Below, one piece after another: positions 1 to 8,797 of a stretch of DNA of 18,549 nucleotides. Source of the stretch: JBKPRX01 sp046734795 (lineage in GTDB: Bacteria; Actinomycetota; Thermoleophilia; Gaiellales; Gaiellaceae); NCBI GenBank assembly GCA_046734795.1, contig JBKPRX010000159.1, forward strand, positions 1-18,549. The letters are read 5' to 3'. The notes under the pieces are model-generated. The model searched no databases. It saw only the letters and a program-made list of their open reading frames with translations, and was not told where the DNA came from. Positions within the stretch are counted from its first letter, which is position 1. Every line of letters starts with the position of its first letter. A program made the position numbers and the translations under genes.

Positions 1-714
1 GTGCGAAACGCACTCGAGACGCTGTTGAAACTGGGCGTCGTTCCCGTCGTCAACGAGAACGACGCGACCGCAACCGACGAGATCACCTTCGGCGACAACG
101 ACGCGCTCGCCGCGCAAGTTGCCGTCCTCGTGCGCGCCCGATTGCTTGTGCTGCTGACGGAGGTCGAAGGCGTGTACACGTCACATCCGGCCGAGGCCGG
201 CGCCGAGCTGGTGGCCGAAGGAGATGCTGCGGCGCGGTTGACTCTCGGTCCCGGGACGGCGCTTGGCCGCGGCGGGATGGAGAGCAAGATCGCCGCGGCG
301 AAGCTCGCAGCGGCCGCCGGCATTCCGAGCGTGATCGCATCGGGCAAAGGCCGTGCGGTGCTCGAGCCGATCGTCGCGGGCGAGCGTCGTGGCACCCGTT
401 TCGCGGCGGAGGAGACCGCCGAGTCTGCGTTTCGGCTCTGGCTTCGTTACGCAAAGCCTGCGCGCGGACGGCTCGTCGTCGACGACGGCGCACGCGCGGC
501 GCTTGTCGACCAAGGTCGAAGCCTCCTCGCGGTCGGGATCGTCTCGTGTGACGGCGCCTTCGTTGCCGGCGACGCCGTCGAACTGGCGACGCCGGATGGG
601 GCGGTCTTCGCGAAAGGCCTCGCAAGCGTCGGCGCCGGCGAGCTGCGCGACCGGCCGCGCGGGGTGGAGGCGGTTCATCGGGACCGCATGGTCGTGTTCG
701 GCGACGCCGGCTAG
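1..714 (+). CDS. proB: Glutamate 5-kinase, 5'-truncated by window edge
   Basis: Glutamate 5-kinase phosphorylates glutamate to gamma-glutamyl phosphate, the first step of proline synthesis, in the cytoplasm. The visible 237 residues begin in the middle of the amino-acid-kinase domain. The motif VVPVVNENDA (fragment residues 13-22) and the stretch TFGDNDALAA (29-38) are typical of the ProB active site, and GRGGMESKIAAA (89-100) is the conserved C-terminal part of the kinase fold. Residues from about 156 to 235 form a PUA domain (GRLVVDDGARAAL onward), as in full-length ProB of about 370 residues. Roughly the first 110-120 residues are therefore missing. The GTG at position 1 is an internal codon, not the true start. 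The gene converges on ilvD, and the stop codons share the palindrome CTAG at 711-714. proA is not downstream on this strand. Confidence 0.93.
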   Translation: MRNALETLLKLGVVPVVNENDATATDEITFGDNDALAAQVAVLVRARLLVLLTEVEGVYTSHPAEAGAELVAEGDAAARLTLGPGTALGRGGMESKIAAAKLAAAAGIPSVIASGKGRAVLEPIVAGERRGTRFAAEETAESAFRLWLRYAKPARGRLVVDDGARAALVDQGRSLLAVGIVSCDGAFVAGDAVELATPDGAVFAKGLASVGAGELRDRPRGVEAVHRDRMVVFGDAG

Positions 715-2441
715 ACCGCGACGCGCTGCGGCTCGGAGGGCGGTCGCGTGATCGCGCCGTCGGACGCCGACGAGACGAGCGCGGCGTACTTCGCGAGCAC
801 ACCCGATTCGTAGCGCGCCGGCGGCGGCGACCACGCGTCGAGCCGTCGCTCGAGCTCTCCGTCGTCGAGCTCGACGCGCAGCTCGCCGCCCTCGACGTCG
901 ACGACGACGATGTCACCGTCCTCAACGGCGGCGAGCGGTCCGCCGCGTGCGGCCTCGGGCGAGACGTGGCCGACCATGAGACCGCGCGTCGCGCCGGAGA
1001 AGCGCCCGTCGGTGACGAGCGCGACTGAATCGCCGAGGCCTTCGCCGACGAGCGCGGCCGTGACGTGCAGCATCTCGCGCATCCCGGGTCCTCCGGCGGG
1101 CCCCTCGTAGCGAATGACGACGACATCGCCTGGGTGGATCGCGCGCGCTGCCACCGCCGCGAAGCAATCCTCCTCCGACTCGAACACGCGCGCGGGTCCA
1201 CGGTGCAGCTTCCGTTCGTGGCCGACGAGCTTCACGACGCAGCCCTCGGGTGCGAGATTGCCGCGCAGCACTTGCAAGCCGCCCGTCTCCTTCAGCGGTT
1301 GCTCGAACCGAACGATCACCTCTTGTCCTTCGGTCTCGACCGCAGCGTCCGCGATCTCGGCGATCGTTCGACCGTCGACGTTGCGCGCCTCGTCGTGCAC
1401 GAGGCCGCCCTTTCGCAGCTCGCGCGCAAGCAGTGCCACGCCGCCGGCCCGATGAAGGTCGGTCGCGACGAAGCGCCCGCCGGGAACGAGGTCTGCGAGC
1501 ACCGGCGTTCGCAACGCGACGTCTTCGAAGTCCTCGAGCTCGAGCGGGATGCCGAGCTCGCGCGCGATCGCGAGCAAGTGCAGGACGCCGTTCGTCGAGC
1601 CGCCGCTCGAAAGGATTCCGGCGATCGCGTTCTCGATCGACTCGCGCGTGAGGATCGACGAGGGGCGAACGTCGTCGCGCACGAGTCGCATCACGAGCTC
1701 GCCGCACGCTTCCGCGGCCAGCAGCTTCGTGGGATCGAGCGCCGGGATTCCGTTCGCGCCCGCCGGGCTGATGCCGAGAAACTCGAGCGCCATCGACATC
1801 GTGTTCGCGGTGAACTGTCCGCCGCACGCGCCGGCGCCGGGACACGCAACACCTTCGAGCTCGTGCACGTCGGCAGGGCTCATCGTCCCCGCGGCCGCAG
1901 CGCCCACTGCTTCGAACACGTCCTGGATCGTCACGTCACGTCCGCGAAAGCGCCCGGGCGCGATCGAGCCGTTGTAGAGCGCGAGTCCGGGCCGGTCCAG
2001 TCGCGCGAGCGCCATCACCGCGGCCGGGATCGTCTTGTCGCAGCCGACGATGCAGACGAGGCCGTCGAACAGATGCCCGCGCGCGACGAGCTCGATCGAG
2101 TCGGCGATCACCTCGCGCGAGACGAGCGAGCAGCGCATTCCTTCCGTTCCCATCGACACGCCGTCGGAGACCGCGATCGTGTTGAACTCGAGCGGGGTTC
2201 CGCCTGCGTCACGAATACCGCGCTTGACGTGCTCGGCGAGCTGCCGCTGGTTCAGGTTGCACGTCATCGTCTCGATCCACGTCGTCGCGACTCCGATGAT
2301 CGGCTTCGCGAGATCGTCGTCGCTCAGACCTACGCCGCGCAGATAAGAACGTGCGGGGGCGCGCTCGATGCCGTCGGTGAGGCGAGCGCTCCAACGCTTT
2401 CCAGGATCGGTAGGGCGGTCGTACGGGTTCTCGTTGCTCAT
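711..2441 (-). CDS. ilvD: Dihydroxy-acid dehydratase
   Basis: IlvD dehydrates 2,3-dihydroxy-isovalerate and 2,3-dihydroxy-3-methylvalerate to the keto acids that become valine and isoleucine. It is a cytoplasmic iron-sulfur enzyme. The protein has 576 residues, close to the family length of 560-620. Cluster-ligand cysteines can be seen at C61 (MTCNLNQ), C134 (VGCDKTIPA) and in CPGAGACGG (C200/C206). The three-cysteine pattern resembles the actinobacterial [2Fe-2S] type. The C-terminal region carries VTDGRFSGATRG, a conserved IlvD signature. The ATG at 2441 overlaps the thrB stop as ATGA (2438-2441), and GAGGAG lies about 10 nt upstream inside thrB. It is the last gene of the leuA-to-ilvD operon, and no terminator hairpin with a T-tract is visible after it. 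Confidence 0.97.
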   Translation of the reverse strand: MSNENPYDRPTDPGKRWSARLTDGIERAPARSYLRGVGLSDDDLAKPIIGVATTWIETMTCNLNQRQLAEHVKRGIRDAGGTPLEFNTIAVSDGVSMGTEGMRCSLVSREVIADSIELVARGHLFDGLVCIVGCDKTIPAAVMALARLDRPGLALYNGSIAPGRFRGRDVTIQDVFEAVGAAAAGTMSPADVHELEGVACPGAGACGGQFTANTMSMALEFLGISPAGANGIPALDPTKLLAAEACGELVMRLVRDDVRPSSILTRESIENAIAGILSSGGSTNGVLHLLAIARELGIPLELEDFEDVALRTPVLADLVPGGRFVATDLHRAGGVALLARELRKGGLVHDEARNVDGRTIAEIADAAVETEGQEVIVRFEQPLKETGGLQVLRGNLAPEGCVVKLVGHERKLHRGPARVFESEEDCFAAVAARAIHPGDVVVIRYEGPAGGPGMREMLHVTAALVGEGLGDSVALVTDGRFSGATRGLMVGHVSPEAARGGPLAAVEDGDIVVVDVEGGELRVELDDGELERRLDAWSPPPARYESGVLAKYAALVSSASDGAITRPPSEPQRVAV

Positions 2442-3262
2442 AGCGGTCCCGCTCCTCGAGGAGTGATGGCGAGTGGAAGGACTTCAGTATCTGGGAAGCG
2501 CTCGCGCAGCTCGGCGGCGCATGCATTGGCCGCGTCTGGTCGCGCCCAGACGATCACCGTCGGGCCGGACCCCGAAAGCGTCGCGCCGACGGCGCCGGCC
2601 GGCAGCGGGTCGCGTACGAGTCCGAGCAACGGAGCGTTTGCGGCGCGGTACGGCTCGTGCAGCCGGTCGTCGCAAGCGGCGGCGAAGAGCTCCACCGAGC
2701 GACCCGCAAGCGAAGCGCCGAGGAGCGCCGCGCGGCCGGCGGTGTACGCGGCATCGGCGTGAGGGATGGAGACGGGCAAGGACGCGCGCGCTTCCTTCGT
2801 CGCGACCCGCTCGGCGGGGACGACCGCGACGGGAGTCGCAGGCACGTCGTCGGCGATCCGTGCGACGCGGCCGTCCCAGGTCAGAACGACGCCGCCTGCG
2901 AGCGCGGCCGCGAGGTTGTCCGGATGCCCTTCGAGGTCGAGGCCGAGCTCGAGCAGCTCGTCGACCGAGTGCTCCGCGCCGGCTGCGATCGCACCTGCGG
3001 TCAGGCCGAGGGCGATCGTCGCGGCGCTCGACCCGAGCCCGCGCTCGCGTGGAATCCGGTCGGTGAACTCGAAGCTCCAGCCGTCGGGCGGCGCCAGGCG
3101 TTCGAATGCGCGCACTGCAAGGTGGTCACGAGGCGGGTTGCCGCCGCCGTCGTCGTCTCGCAGCACGACCTCGTTCCAGAGCTCGAGCCCAGCCGCGGCA
3201 CAGTCGAAGCCCGCGCCGAGGTTCGCCGTCGTCGCCGGTGCACGGACGTGGATCGTCGTCAC
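2438..3262 (-). CDS. thrB: Homoserine kinase (GHMP family)
   Basis: ThrB phosphorylates L-homoserine with ATP to O-phosphohomoserine, the substrate of threonine synthase encoded immediately upstream. I place the start at GTG 3262, giving 274 residues, because it forms a GTGA overlap with the thrC stop. A longer in-frame reading upstream only runs antiparallel through thrC in another frame. The N-terminus (VRAPATTANLGAGFDCAAAG, residues 6-25) is the substrate-binding motif of GHMP kinases. The ATP-binding loop PRERGLGSSAA is at 71-81, and the C-terminal motif GATLSGSGPT is at 226-235. The length is slightly below the family norm of about 300. The 3' end overlaps ilvD by 4 nt (ATGA), so translation is probably coupled on both sides. 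Confidence 0.95.
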   Translation of the reverse strand: MTTIHVRAPATTANLGAGFDCAAAGLELWNEVVLRDDDGGGNPPRDHLAVRAFERLAPPDGWSFEFTDRIPRERGLGSSAATIALGLTAGAIAAGAEHSVDELLELGLDLEGHPDNLAAALAGGVVLTWDGRVARIADDVPATPVAVVPAERVATKEARASLPVSIPHADAAYTAGRAALLGASLAGRSVELFAAACDDRLHEPYRAANAPLLGLVRDPLPAGAVGATLSGSGPTVIVWARPDAANACAAELRERFPDTEVLPLAITPRGAGPL

Positions 3263-4206
3263 GCCGCGAGTCCGAGCTCCGCAAGGCGTGAGACGGCGTC
3301 GGGATCCTTCAAGCCGTGGCCCGTGATCACACAGACGACCCGCTCGCCGGGGCCCGCGGCGCCCGCTGCGACCGCGGCGACGCCTGCCGCCGATGCAGGC
3401 TCGCAGAACACACCTTCCTCGAGCGCGAGCGCGCGCCAGGCATCGACGATCTCGCGCTCGCCGACGGTGACGATCGAGCCGCCGGAGCGCACGAGCGCGG
3501 CTTCGACCTCTTCCACGTGGTAGGGCTCGTTGATTCGAATCGCGGAGGCGACCGTGTCGCCGCGTTGCGCTGCCTGGGTTGGGTGGAAGCGCGGCCAGCC
3601 TTGATCGAGCTCGGCAAAGCCGAGCGCGTAGGCCGCTGTATTGCCGCCGCCGCCGTACGGAAGCGCGAGCACGTCGGGCGGATCGCCGAGCTGCTCCACG
3701 AGCTCGAACGCAGCCGTCTTCTGGCCCTGCAGCCGATGCGGGTTCGTCGACTGGACGACGACGTAGCCACGCTCGGCAGCGAGTCGCGGCGCCTCGGCGA
3801 ACGCCGCTGCGTATCCACCGGAGACCGGCTGAAGTCGCGCTCCCACGACCGCCGCCTGCGCAAGCTTCGACGCGGTCACGGCTCCTTCCGGGAAGAGGAT
3901 CACGGCTTCGATTCCCGCACGCGCGGCGTAGGCAGCGCACGATGCAGCCGTGTTGCCGGTCGACGCGCAGACGATGCCGCCCGCGCCTTCTTCGACCGCC
4001 TTCGTCACGGCGAGGGTCATCCCGCGGTCTTTGAACGAGCCGGTCGGGTTGAGGCCTTCGAGCTTGAGCCAGAGCTCGACGCCGAAGCGCTCCGACAAGC
4101 GCTCGGCGAGAACGAGCGGCGTTCCGCCTTCGCCGAGCGTGACGATGTGCGTCTCGGGTGCAATCGGAAGCCGGTCCCGGTAGCGCTCGAGCAGCGGCGG
4201 GCGCAT
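3259..4206 (-). CDS. thrC: Threonine synthase
   Basis: ThrC is a PLP enzyme that converts O-phosphohomoserine to threonine. It has 315 residues, on the short side for the family (about 350), but all core motifs are present. The Schiff-base lysine is K59 in NPTGSFKDRG. The phosphate-binding loop is STGNTAAS (82-89), and the glycine-rich PLP-phosphate loop is PYGGGGNTAAY (183-193). The C-terminal CEPASAAGVAA and TGHGLKDP motifs are typical of threonine synthases of this fold type II group. The ATG at 4206 overlaps the hom stop by one base (TAATG), and the TGA stop overlaps the thrB GTG start. The gene order hom-thrC-thrB, common in actinobacteria, gives the complete route from aspartate semialdehyde to threonine. 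Confidence 0.96.
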   Translation of the reverse strand: MRPPLLERYRDRLPIAPETHIVTLGEGGTPLVLAERLSERFGVELWLKLEGLNPTGSFKDRGMTLAVTKAVEEGAGGIVCASTGNTAASCAAYAARAGIEAVILFPEGAVTASKLAQAAVVGARLQPVSGGYAAAFAEAPRLAAERGYVVVQSTNPHRLQGQKTAAFELVEQLGDPPDVLALPYGGGGNTAAYALGFAELDQGWPRFHPTQAAQRGDTVASAIRINEPYHVEEVEAALVRSGGSIVTVGEREIVDAWRALALEEGVFCEPASAAGVAAVAAGAAGPGERVVCVITGHGLKDPDAVSRLAELGLAA

Positions 4207-5495
4207 TAGACGCCGCGTTCCGCGATCATCCGCATCGCCTCCGGCTGCGAGCGCACCTCACCGAGTGCGTCGATCGCCTCGAGGGCACGCTCCACCTTTC
4301 CCGCAGCGGCTGCATGCGTGACGACGTCGAGTGCGGCGCTGCCGTTGACGAGGTGCTGCGTGAGCTGCGCGATCGATACGCCCTCGTCTGCGAAGCGCTC
4401 GGCGACGTGAGCGAGAACACCGGGACGGTCGGTCACCTCGACCCGAATGTAGTACGGCGTCACGAGGTCGCCGGGCGGAAGTCGGTCGAGCGTCCGCCAG
4501 ACGGCATCGTTCTGGAGGAAGCCGGTGCCGGTCGTCCCGAGAACGCTCACCATGTCGGCGACGACGGCAGACGCGGTCTCGCTGCCGCCCGCGCCCGGGC
4601 CTTCGAGGGTGATCTCACGAATCGCGTCGCCCTGCAGCATCACGGCATTGAACGCGCCCTCGATCGCAGCCAGTGGGTGGTGGCGATCGACGAGCGCCGG
4701 GCCGACTCGCACGTCGACGGCGCCGTCGATGCGTGTCGCCGCGCCGATCAACCGGACGACCGATCCGAGCTGCTGCGCCGCCTGAACGTGATGCGGCTTG
4801 ATCCGCGCGATGCCTTCGTAGAGCACGTCGTCGATCTGCACGCGCGACCCGAACGCGACCGTCGCGAGGATCGCCATCTTCGCCGCGGCGTCGGCGCCCG
4901 AGACGTCGTCCGTTGGATCGGCCTCCGCGTAGCCGAGGTCCTGCGCCTCCGCGAGCGCATCCTCGTAGGTGCCGCCTGCTTCCATCCGGCTGAGGATGAA
5001 GTTCGTCGTGCCGTTCACGATTCCGAGCACGCGGTGCACATTCGTGACGACGAGCGATTCACGCAGCACCTTGATCACCGGGATCGCGGCGCACACCGAA
5101 GCTTCGAACCGAAGCTGCACGCCGCCTTCGGCCGCCGCGGTGAAGAGATCCGCACTGCGGCGCGCAAGCAATTGCTTGTTCGCAGAGACGACCGGCTTAC
5201 CCGCGCGAAGAAGCGCAAGCACGTAGTCGGCCGTCGGCTCGACGCCGCCCATCACCTCGCCGACGAGCTGGATCGTGGGGTCGTCGAGGATCGCCTGGAA
5301 GTCGGTCGTCAGCACGTCGCCGTCGGGAGCGAACGTTCGCTCCTTCGCCGGATCGCGCACGAGCGCCTTGACGACCCGGAGCCGGTGCCCGGTCGCGCGC
5401 TCGATCTCTTCCGCGCCCTCGGCGAGCAAGCGGTTGACAGCGCTGCCGACCGTCCCGTAGCCGAGGAGCGCAACCGGAACGTCGACGGAAGCCAA
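4206..5495 (-). CDS. hom: Homoserine dehydrogenase with C-terminal ACT domain
   Basis: Hom reduces aspartate semialdehyde to homoserine, the branch point to threonine, isoleucine and methionine. I place the start at TTG 5495 (429 residues). It is the only usable start just before the Rossmann motif VALLGYGTVG (residues 8-17), and AGGAG (5501-5505) sits 5 nt upstream. In-frame sequence further upstream lies inside ilvC. Conserved pieces include SANKQLLA, NGTTNFILSRM and the catalytic stretch AEADPTDDVSGADAAAK. Residues 348-429 form an ACT domain (YYIRVEVTDRPGVLAHVAER), known in this family as the site of threonine feedback inhibition. The start lies 8 nt after the ilvC stop, with the SD overlapping that stop codon. 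The TAA stop shares a base with the thrC ATG. Confidence 0.95.
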   Translation of the reverse strand: MASVDVPVALLGYGTVGSAVNRLLAEGAEEIERATGHRLRVVKALVRDPAKERTFAPDGDVLTTDFQAILDDPTIQLVGEVMGGVEPTADYVLALLRAGKPVVSANKQLLARRSADLFTAAAEGGVQLRFEASVCAAIPVIKVLRESLVVTNVHRVLGIVNGTTNFILSRMEAGGTYEDALAEAQDLGYAEADPTDDVSGADAAAKMAILATVAFGSRVQIDDVLYEGIARIKPHHVQAAQQLGSVVRLIGAATRIDGAVDVRVGPALVDRHHPLAAIEGAFNAVMLQGDAIREITLEGPGAGGSETASAVVADMVSVLGTTGTGFLQNDAVWRTLDRLPPGDLVTPYYIRVEVTDRPGVLAHVAERFADEGVSIAQLTQHLVNGSAALDVVTHAAAAGKVERALEAIDALGEVRSQPEAMRMIAERGV

Positions 5496-5500
5496 GCGCG

Positions 5501-5505
5501 CTCCT
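5501..5505 (-). promoter_or_regulatory. Shine-Dalgarno deciding the TTG start of hom
   Basis: AGGAG reads on the minus strand here and overlaps the last bases of the ilvC stop codon. It is followed by a 5-nt spacer and TTG. No ATG or GTG lies between it and the Rossmann-fold motif, so this site decides the hom start. Confidence 0.75.
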
Positions 5506-6502
5506 AGGCTTCGGCGCCGAGCAGACCCTGCTTGCCGGCGAGGTCGCGCAGCTCCTTGCCGACCTGCTCCAGCAAGCCGCCCTTCGCCTGCTCGCGCAGC
5601 TCGCGGAAGCGCGGGCGATCGGCCTCGTCGTCGGCGAAGAGCTCGCGTGCGAACTCGCCGCTCCTGATCTCCTGCAGGATCTCTTGCATCGTCGCGCGCA
5701 CGCTGTCGTCGACGATGCGCGGGCCGCGCGAGAGATCGCCGTACTCCGCAACGTCGGAGATCGAGTAGCGCATGTACTCGAATCCGCCCTCGTAGATCAG
5801 GTCGACGATCAGCTTCAGCTCGTTGACGCACTCGTAGTAGGCGATCTCCGGCTGGTAGCCAGCGCTGACGAGCGTCTCGAAGCCCGACTTCATCAGCGCG
5901 GTGACACCGCCGCAGAGGACCGCTTGCTCGCCGAACAGATCCGTCTCCGTCTCTTCTCCGAACGTCGTCTCGAGCAGCCCTACGCGTCCGCAACCGATCG
6001 CAGTTCCGTAGGCAAGCGCCAGGTCGAGCGCACGCCCGCTTGCGTCCTGATGCACCGCGACGAGACCCGGCGTTCCGGCCCCGGCTTCGTAGAGCTCGCG
6101 CACGCGATGACCGGGCGCCTTCGGCGCGACCATCACGACGTCGTGCTCTGCCGGCGGCACGATGCGCTTGAAGTGGATGTTGAGCCCGTGCGCGAAGAGG
6201 AGCGCAGTGCCCGACTCGAGATTCGGCGCTACTTCGGCCTCGTACACGCCCTTCTGCACGTGATCCGGCAGGAGAACCGCGACGACCTGCGCACCGCGAA
6301 CCGCATCCGCGTGCGAGCGGACGGTGAGTCCCGCTTCGGCTGCTCGCTCGGCCGACTCGCTGCCGTCGCGCAAGCCGACTTCGACCTCGACGCCCGAGTC
6401 GCGCAGGTTGAGCGCGTGCGCGTGCCCTTGGCTCCCGTAGCCGAGCACTGCGACCTTGCCGGTGAGCAAGGAGAGATCGCCGTCGCGGTGGATCGTCGCC
6501 AT
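5504..6502 (-). CDS. ilvC: Ketol-acid reductoisomerase, class I
   Basis: IlvC isomerises and reduces acetolactate or acetohydroxybutyrate with NAD(P)H, the second common step of Val/Ile synthesis. Its 332 residues match short class I enzymes. The Rossmann loop GYGSQGHAHALN begins at residue 21. The class I insertion-free knotted domain carries the metal ligands D188 and E192 (ETDLFGEQAVLCGG) and E224/E228 (YYECVNELKL). The catalytic-region FAHGLNIHF is at 103-111, and MRYSISDVAEYG at 244-255 supplies the substrate serine. The cofactor-selectivity loop after strand beta2 reads GLRDGSES, and the sequence alone does not settle NADPH versus NADH. The ATG at 6502 is preceded by GAGAGGA (6510-6516) with 7-nt spacing. 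The gene lies 19 nt downstream of ilvN. Confidence 0.97.
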   Translation of the reverse strand: MATIHRDGDLSLLTGKVAVLGYGSQGHAHALNLRDSGVEVEVGLRDGSESAERAAEAGLTVRSHADAVRGAQVVAVLLPDHVQKGVYEAEVAPNLESGTALLFAHGLNIHFKRIVPPAEHDVVMVAPKAPGHRVRELYEAGAGTPGLVAVHQDASGRALDLALAYGTAIGCGRVGLLETTFGEETETDLFGEQAVLCGGVTALMKSGFETLVSAGYQPEIAYYECVNELKLIVDLIYEGGFEYMRYSISDVAEYGDLSRGPRIVDDSVRATMQEILQEIRSGEFARELFADDEADRPRFRELREQAKGGLLEQVGKELRDLAGKQGLLGAEA

Positions 6503-6521
6503 CGTCTAGTCCTCTCTTTCG

Positions 6522-7040
6522 TCAGCGCAAGACGAGCTGTCTGCGGCGGGGCTTGTCGTTCGATGAAGACGCACGCGTCAGGCCGATGCGACCCGTGCGG
6601 ACGAGCTCTTTGATCCCGTGCGGGCGCACGAGCTCTTCGAACGAGTCGATCTCCTCCGGTGTGCCCGCGAGCTCGAACACGAGCGCGTCCGGACCGAGGT
6701 CGGCGACACGCGCGTGGAACACGTCCGTCAGCGCGAGCAGCTCCGTCCGGCGATCCGGTGGCGCGGCGACCTTGATCAGCGCGTACTCGCGCTCGAGCGC
6801 CTCGCCGTGCGTCAGCTCGGTGATGCGGAGCACGTTCACGAGCTTGTGCATCTGCTTCTGGATCTGGTCGAGCGACGCCTCGTCGCAGTCGACGACGAGC
6901 GTGATGCGCGAGTGGTCGTGACGCTCGGCCGGCCCGACCGCGAGGCTGTCGATGTTGAAGCCGCGCCGCGCGAACATGTTCGAGATGCGCGCGAGGGCGC
7001 CCGGCTTGTTCTCGACCAACACGGAGAGCGTGTGCTTCAC
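6522..7040 (-). CDS. ilvN: Acetolactate synthase small (regulatory) subunit
   Basis: IlvN binds the catalytic IlvB subunit, activates it and confers valine feedback sensitivity. The 172-residue length is typical of the long IlvN/IlvH form. The N-terminal ACT domain starts immediately (HTLSVLVENKPGALARIS, residues 3-20), followed by GFNIDSLAVGP, which lines the valine-binding site in the family. The C-terminal half (ALEREYALIKVAAP onward, then FELAGTPEEIDSF) is the second ferredoxin-like domain. It starts at GTG 7040, which overlaps the ilvB stop as GTGA (7037-7040), so translation is coupled to the catalytic subunit. Whether the valine site is intact needs structural comparison, because the ligand-contacting residues cannot be ranked by eye. 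Confidence 0.96.
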   Translation of the reverse strand: MKHTLSVLVENKPGALARISNMFARRGFNIDSLAVGPAERHDHSRITLVVDCDEASLDQIQKQMHKLVNVLRITELTHGEALEREYALIKVAAPPDRRTELLALTDVFHARVADLGPDALVFELAGTPEEIDSFEELVRPHGIKELVRTGRIGLTRASSSNDKPRRRQLVLR

Positions 7041-8797
7041 GAGCCCGGCCTCCCTTCATCTGCGGCGAAGTCCTCGGCGGAGACCTGCGCAAGCGCCTCC
7101 TCGCCCGGATACTCCACCAGGTCGAGCGCCGCCGCGCCCGCTGGGATCATCGGGAAGCAGTGCTCGCGCGGATCGACGCGACAGTCGACAACGGCGGTCT
7201 CGCCGCAGTCGATCGCATCGGCGAGCGTCTCGACGAGGTCGTCCTCGTCGTCAACGGTGAAGCCGCGTGCGCCGTAGGCCTCTGCGAGCTTCGCGTAGTT
7301 CGGCAGCGTGTGCGTGAGCTCGATCTGCGAGAAGCGCTCCTCGAAGAACATGTCCTGCCACTGGCGAACCATGCCGAGATAGCCGTTGTTGATGATCACG
7401 GTCACGATCGGGAGCTTTTCGTGCACTGCGGTCGCGAGCTCTTGCTGCGTCATCTGGAAGCACCCGTCGCCGTCGACGCAAATCACGGTCGCGTCGGGAC
7501 GCGCCGCCTTTGCCCCGATCGCGGCCGGAACGCCGTAGCCCATCGTCCCGAGGCCGCCGGAGGTGATGAACGTCCGTGGCCGGTTGCAGAGGAGGTACTG
7601 CATCGCCCACATCTGATGCTGGCCGACGCCGGTCGTCCAGATCACGTCGTCGCGATGCGCAGTCAGCGCCTGCAGCGTCTCGAGCACGGGCTGCGGCTTC
7701 ATCATCGGGCCACGTGAGCCGTAGCGAAGCGGATATTCGTCGCGCCAGCCGCGGAGCTGGTTGAGCCAGGGCTCCGTCTTGTCCGGCTTCGCCTGCTGGC
7801 GAAGCTCACGCGTCAGCTCGGCGAGCACCGGCTTGAGCGGACCCACGACGGGAACGTTTGCGTAGCGGAGCTTGTCGATCTCGGCTGAGTCGACGTCGAG
7901 GTGCACGACTGTCGCGCCGGGCGCGAACGCGGAGAGCTGCCCCGTCACACGGTCGTCGAAGCGGGCACCGACTGCGACGAGCACGTCGCACTTGTTCATC
8001 GCCCAGTTCGACCACTTCGGCCCGTGCATGCCCGGCCAGCCGAAGTGCAGCTCGTGCGTCTCGGGGAAGGCGCTCTTCGCCATCAGCGTCGTCACGACCG
8101 GCAGGTTCGCCGCCTCGGCGAGCTGTTTCAGCTCGGCGCATGCGTCGGCGTTGAGGACGCCGCCGCCGACGTAGAGGACCGGCCGGTCGGCCTTTGCGAT
8201 CACCTCGGCTGCCGCGCGAATCTGTCGCGGGTGACCGCGCCGGGGTGGCTTCCAGCCGGGAAGGTCGACCGTGTCGGGATACTCGAACTCGGTTTCCGCC
8301 TCTTGGATGTCGCGCGGGATGTCCACGAGCACCGGCCCGCATCGTCCTGTCGACGCGACATGGAACGCCGCCTTCATCACGTGCGGAATCTCCTCCACGT
8401 GCTGAACGAGCCACGAGTGCTTGACGACCGGAATCGTGATGCCGGTGATGTCGCATTCTTGGAACGCGTCCGTGCCGATCAGGTGCGAGCGCACCTGCCC
8501 TGTGACGAACACCGTGGGCGTCGAGTCCATCCACGCGTCGGCAATCGGCGTGACGAGGTTCGTCGCGCCCGGCCCGGAGGTGGCGAACGCAACACCGACC
8601 TTTCCGGACGCGCGCGCATAGCCCTCGGCCATGTGGCCTGCGCCTTGCTCGTGCCGCGCGAGCACGTGCCGCACGGTCGAGCCGCGTGCGAACGCGTCGT
8701 AGGTCGGCAGGATCGCCCCGCCGGGGATGCCGAAGACGACGTCGACGCCCTCGGCCTCGAGCGAGCGGAGGAGAGCGTCTGCACCGGTCATCTTCAT
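7037..8797 (-). CDS. ilvB: Acetolactate synthase large (catalytic) subunit
   Basis: IlvB is the thiamine-diphosphate enzyme that condenses pyruvate with pyruvate or 2-ketobutyrate, the first common step of Val/Leu and Ile synthesis. The start ATG 8797 gives 586 residues and forms an ATGA overlap with the upstream LeuB-like gene. A second ATG two codons downstream is the alternative. GGGAGG lies just upstream inside the previous gene. The N-terminal PYR domain shows VFGIPGGAILPTYDAF (21-36) and the catalytic glutamate E50 in RHEQGAGHMAEGYA. The C-terminal PP domain has the ThDP/Mg motif beginning GDGCFQM at about 443 and ending NNGY at about 470. The closely linked ilvN encodes its regulatory subunit. 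Confidence 0.97.
   Translation of the reverse strand: MKMTGADALLRSLEAEGVDVVFGIPGGAILPTYDAFARGSTVRHVLARHEQGAGHMAEGYARASGKVGVAFATSGPGATNLVTPIADAWMDSTPTVFVTGQVRSHLIGTDAFQECDITGITIPVVKHSWLVQHVEEIPHVMKAAFHVASTGRCGPVLVDIPRDIQEAETEFEYPDTVDLPGWKPPRRGHPRQIRAAAEVIAKADRPVLYVGGGVLNADACAELKQLAEAANLPVVTTLMAKSAFPETHELHFGWPGMHGPKWSNWAMNKCDVLVAVGARFDDRVTGQLSAFAPGATVVHLDVDSAEIDKLRYANVPVVGPLKPVLAELTRELRQQAKPDKTEPWLNQLRGWRDEYPLRYGSRGPMMKPQPVLETLQALTAHRDDVIWTTGVGQHQMWAMQYLLCNRPRTFITSGGLGTMGYGVPAAIGAKAARPDATVICVDGDGCFQMTQQELATAVHEKLPIVTVIINNGYLGMVRQWQDMFFEERFSQIELTHTLPNYAKLAEAYGARGFTVDDEDDLVETLADAIDCGETAVVDCRVDPREHCFPMIPAGAAALDLVEYPGEEALAQVSAEDFAADEGRPGS

Noticed and set aside
1..714. GTG at position 1 as a true proB start
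   Set aside because: The first visible residues align to the middle of the kinase domain, so the gene is cut by the window edge.
1065..2762. 565-codon open frame on the plus strand opposite ilvD
   Set aside because: The protein is Arg/Asp/Leu-rich without recognisable motifs. It lies antisense to ilvD and thrB and is the kind of long shadow frame that GC-rich codon bias produces.
4158..5507. 449-codon open frame on the plus strand opposite hom
   Set aside because: It is an antisense shadow of hom, low in complexity, with no motif, SD or promoter that I could support.
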